A DNA stretch of 34,303 nt from positions 1 to 34,303 of the forward strand of contig CATWQE010000027.1 in the NCBI GenBank assembly GCA_958352855.1, given 5' to 3'. Every line of letters begins with the position of its first letter. The first letter of the stretch is position 1. A program made the position numbers and the translations under genes. The notes below the pieces were generated by a model. It had not been told where the DNA came from and did not search any database. It saw only the letters and a list, made by a program, of their open reading frames with translations. Below are positions 31,873 through 34,303 of the stretch, one piece after another. This DNA is from an uncultured Bacillota bacterium. GTDB lineage: Bacteria > Bacillota > Clostridia > Lachnospirales > Lachnospiraceae.

Positions 31873-34125
31873 TTACTCTTCGTAGCTTAATCCAAAGTTT
31901 AATTCATAATAATTTCCTGCCATATCCCGGTAAGCATAGGCTTTTCCATTTTTATCCTTCATGCCCTCTGGCATATAGCTATCTTTATCATATCCCGGCA
32001 CATCATTCGGGCTTACACATACCCCGTTCTCATTGACTGCCAGTACAGCATCATTCTTTGGCAATGTAACAGGCAGCTTACCTACCGGTGCAAAATTGCC
32101 GAAAATCACATCCAGGGTTGCTCTTGGATAGGTATCAAATCCTGCCAGAAGTGCATCTGACAGAGTTTCAATATTTCCTACTTCCCAGGCCAGGGTAAAG
32201 TTAATATTTGCAATAACTTTTCCTCCTCTTTGGTGAACTGCTTTGGCAATCTCTTTTAATCTTTCCAGACCATGCAGGGTAGTCTCTTTATGTGTCTCTT
32301 GCTCCGGTTTTCCTTCTTTATCTACATTGCAGACTTCTTTTTCCTCACAGATATCTAATTCCAGATATCCTGGTGTGGCGTTGAAATATTCTCCGCTTGA
32401 CGGTGATACCATAAAAATAGCAAAGTCCGCTTCTCCTGGATTCTCAGTCAAGGTTACATTCCCAAGCATTTCTCTCAGTGCTTTTGTAGCCTGCTCCGCT
32501 TTTTTAGCATCTTTCTGGAATGCCTCTGCATACACTTTTTTTCCTGCCAGCTTTTCTTTGGTTAATGGAAGTGTGTTGTCATTTTTCAGTAAAACAACAC
32601 TCTGACGATGGACTTTTTCAGCCTCTTCCCAGTCTTCTCTTGCAGTTGTTACCTCTCTTGCCTTTTTTGCATCCCGGTAAGGATTTTCAAACATTCCAAG
32701 CTGAAACAGCTCTGTCAAGGTTCTTGTCACAGCCCGATCTAAGGCTTCATCCGTAAGCACCAACTGTTCCCTGGTAAATCCTTCTGGAACCGGATGGGTA
32801 TCATAGTAATCATTCTTTCCTCTTCGATAAGCCTCCATTCCCGCTTCATTATCAAACAAACCGCTGATAATATCCACGCCGGCATGATTCACAGCAAAGC
32901 CAATGCGCTCTGGAATATCCAGCATTTCTACGCCCCAGCACATATTATGAGCAATTCCTGTATCTGAATTAATATATCCCTCAAATCCAATCTGCTCTCT
33001 TAACATCTTCTGAATAAACGGACGGTTATAAGCAAACCCATAGGGTTCAAATTCCATGGTATTTCCAAGGCAATCCTTTTGCCCCTTGCTTTTTTGAGCA
33101 GATGGCTTGGAATAGTAAGGCATAATGGAAGAAGTATGGTTCTTCACTGCAACCTGAAAGGCCGGAATATGATATTTCTGCAAAGAATCTTCTGTGGCAT
33201 AAACATTCCACTGTCCTGCAGCATAATGAGGATCAAACCCGTTTTCTCTGGCTCCGCCGCCTGGAAAATGTTTGGTTGTCATAGCTACACCATCTTCTGT
33301 AACTCCTTCTTTGCTTCCCTGGATTCCCGGAATCAGGTGTTCCATAATCTCACATACCAGCTCCGGATCTTCCCCAAAAGTACCATAAGAGCGCTGCCAT
33401 CTTGGGTCTGTCATAATATCCGCCATATACATATAGCCTTTTCTCAGTCCGCAGGCATTCCACTCTCTTTTCACACAGTCTGCAAAACGGTCTATAATTT
33501 CGATTCCTGCGCCTTTGACCGCTGCTGCAATCCCCAAAGTGCCCGGCCATGTGGCAAATACTCCTGCCGCATCATTCATGCCAAATACCACTTCTCCGTT
33601 CTCATTTCTGGAATTGGACGCCACACTTACGGGAATAAAATGCTGGCACTCTTCTGCCACTGCATGAAGCTGATTCATCCAGTCCGTCATATCCTCTGCT
33701 GTTGCATTTGCCCGCAAAATCAGATGCCGGGAGAACCACTCTTTTAACAAGGTTGAAGTTCCCGGTAAATGCTGTTCTCCAAAAATGGTTTTTCCTGTAA
33801 ATTCTCCTTCATCCAAAGTGCCGCTTTCATCCAGAATCAGCTCCTGAGTTTCCATACTGGACCCTGGAATCGGATATTTACCCATTCTCCAGTCAGAAAT
33901 AAAGAGCTGCGCAATCTTTTCTTCAACTGTCAGCTCTTTTACATAGGCCAAAGCTCTGGTTTTCGCAGGCAGTCTCCAGTCATCAAAAGGCTTCATCTGG
34001 CCGCTTCCGTCTAAATCTTTGAAATAAAGGCCATCCTGTTCTATGACTTTTCTGCTTACGCTTGCAATAACCGGACCTTCCGGATTCTCATAATACTTAA
34101 TACGTTCTGCTGCTTTTCCTGCCAT
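31873..34125 (-). CDS. Glycoside hydrolase family 3 enzyme
   Basis: 750 residues without a signal peptide, so probably cytoplasmic. GH3 marks: TDPRWQRSYGTFGEDPEL (239-256), the KHFPGGG motif (285-291), and INSDTGI with D388 as the likely nucleophile; the alpha/beta-sandwich domain follows (HRQSVVLLKNDNTLPL from about 500) with a late SPSSGEYF acid/base region. There is no fibronectin III domain. Substrate (beta-glucoside, xyloside or other) is not readable. It acts presumably on imported oligosaccharides. AGGAGG is seven bases before the ATG. It is monocistronic: own promoter and terminator. Confidence 0.88.
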   Translation of the reverse strand: MAGKAAERIKYYENPEGPVIASVSRKVIEQDGLYFKDLDGSGQMKPFDDWRLPAKTRALAYVKELTVEEKIAQLFISDWRMGKYPIPGSSMETQELILDESGTLDEGEFTGKTIFGEQHLPGTSTLLKEWFSRHLILRANATAEDMTDWMNQLHAVAEECQHFIPVSVASNSRNENGEVVFGMNDAAGVFATWPGTLGIAAAVKGAGIEIIDRFADCVKREWNACGLRKGYMYMADIMTDPRWQRSYGTFGEDPELVCEIMEHLIPGIQGSKEGVTEDGVAMTTKHFPGGGARENGFDPHYAAGQWNVYATEDSLQKYHIPAFQVAVKNHTSSIMPYYSKPSAQKSKGQKDCLGNTMEFEPYGFAYNRPFIQKMLREQIGFEGYINSDTGIAHNMCWGVEMLDIPERIGFAVNHAGVDIISGLFDNEAGMEAYRRGKNDYYDTHPVPEGFTREQLVLTDEALDRAVTRTLTELFQLGMFENPYRDAKKAREVTTAREDWEEAEKVHRQSVVLLKNDNTLPLTKEKLAGKKVYAEAFQKDAKKAEQATKALREMLGNVTLTENPGEADFAIFMVSPSSGEYFNATPGYLELDICEEKEVCNVDKEGKPEQETHKETTLHGLERLKEIAKAVHQRGGKVIANINFTLAWEVGNIETLSDALLAGFDTYPRATLDVIFGNFAPVGKLPVTLPKNDAVLAVNENGVCVSPNDVPGYDKDSYMPEGMKDKNGKAYAYRDMAGNYYELNFGLSYEE

Positions 34126-34159
34126 GTTCCTACCTCCTGTACACGCATTTTATAGCTTT

Positions 34160-34165
34160 ATTATA
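34160..34165 (-). promoter_or_regulatory. Candidate -10 of the GH3 gene
   Basis: Perfect TATAAT on the reverse strand, 34 bases before the start codon; the -35 region is AT-rich without a clear hexamer. Confidence 0.5.
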
Positions 34166-34219
34166 TACAAAAATGCTTTGAAAATATAGGAACGATTTTT
34201 ATACTTTTTTGCAAAATTT

Positions 34220-34303
34220 TCAGCACGATTCCAGTTGTCCCAGTTCTTCTAAAATCTGTCTTTTATATTCCAGAAATTCCGGCGTCAGGTTGAAATCCTC
34301 ACG
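34220..34303 (-). CDS. C-terminal end of an unidentified gene
   Basis: The reverse strand is open from the right edge to a TGA at 34222-34220: 27 codons ending in LTPEFLEYKRQILEELGQLESC. The codon use and helical charged pattern look like a genuine protein end, but it is too short to identify. Confidence 0.55.
   Translation of the reverse strand, partial: REDFNLTPEFLEYKRQILEELGQLESC

Noticed and set aside
1..34303. CRISPR arrays, insertion sequences, prophage, tRNA or rRNA genes
   Set aside because: No regularly spaced direct repeats, transposase or integrase motifs, or tRNA/rRNA signature sequences were seen on either strand.

Overview
The window looks like chromosome of a Gram-positive, low-to-mid G+C anaerobe of the Lachnospiraceae, probably Blautia-like. 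This rests on protein style rather than on any search: a T-box-controlled proS, a CIRCE element at htpG, Bacillus-like SpeA/SpeE/SpeB, a DUF5721-type protein, dipicolinate synthase subunits, strong Shine-Dalgarno sites, and no phage or insertion-sequence genes. Most genes lie on the minus strand in short operons separated by clear hairpin terminators.

Left part (1-6.9 kb): a NifX-like metal-cluster protein running off the left edge; a Lon-type AAA+ ATPase without a protease domain, co-transcribed behind an MFS transporter; then, divergently, proS behind a complete T-box leader; then an APC amino acid permease with its own promoter.

Polyamine region (7-17.1 kb, minus strand, transcribed right to left): speD, speA, speE, speB, a carboxynorspermidine/carboxyspermidine dehydrogenase and nspC, tightly packed or overlapping. 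They encode arginine to agmatine to putrescine, plus BOTH known routes to triamines: decarboxylated SAM (SpeD/SpeE) and aspartate semialdehyde (dehydrogenase/NspC). An intrinsic terminator follows nspC, and directly behind it come dpaA, dpaB and an asparagine-synthetase-like gene whose glutaminase domain has lost its catalytic cysteine. Upstream of speD is a 450-base gap with a consensus promoter and a compact, stem-rich RNA candidate (about 160 nt). This is the most unusual non-coding signal in the window.

Middle part (17-26 kb): degV-family gene; divergent DUF5721-type gene, nudC and ogt on the plus strand; then, convergently, a DUF1801 protein and a transport operon (two FtsX-type permeases, an ATPase, and an M28-like lipoprotein whose zinc ligands appear to be replaced).

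Right part (26-34.3 kb): htpG with CIRCE; an operon maf - HAD phosphatase - small acidic protein - methyltransferase; two plus-strand genes of unknown function; a GH3 glycosidase; and the last 27 codons of an unidentified gene at the right edge.

The strongest leads are the structured RNA upstream of speD, the cysteine-less AsnB with DpaA/DpaB behind the polyamine genes, the double spermidine pathway, the ligand-depleted M28 lipoprotein with its ABC exporter, and the Walker-B-altered Lon-like ATPase. All functional statements are from reading the sequence; no database search was run.
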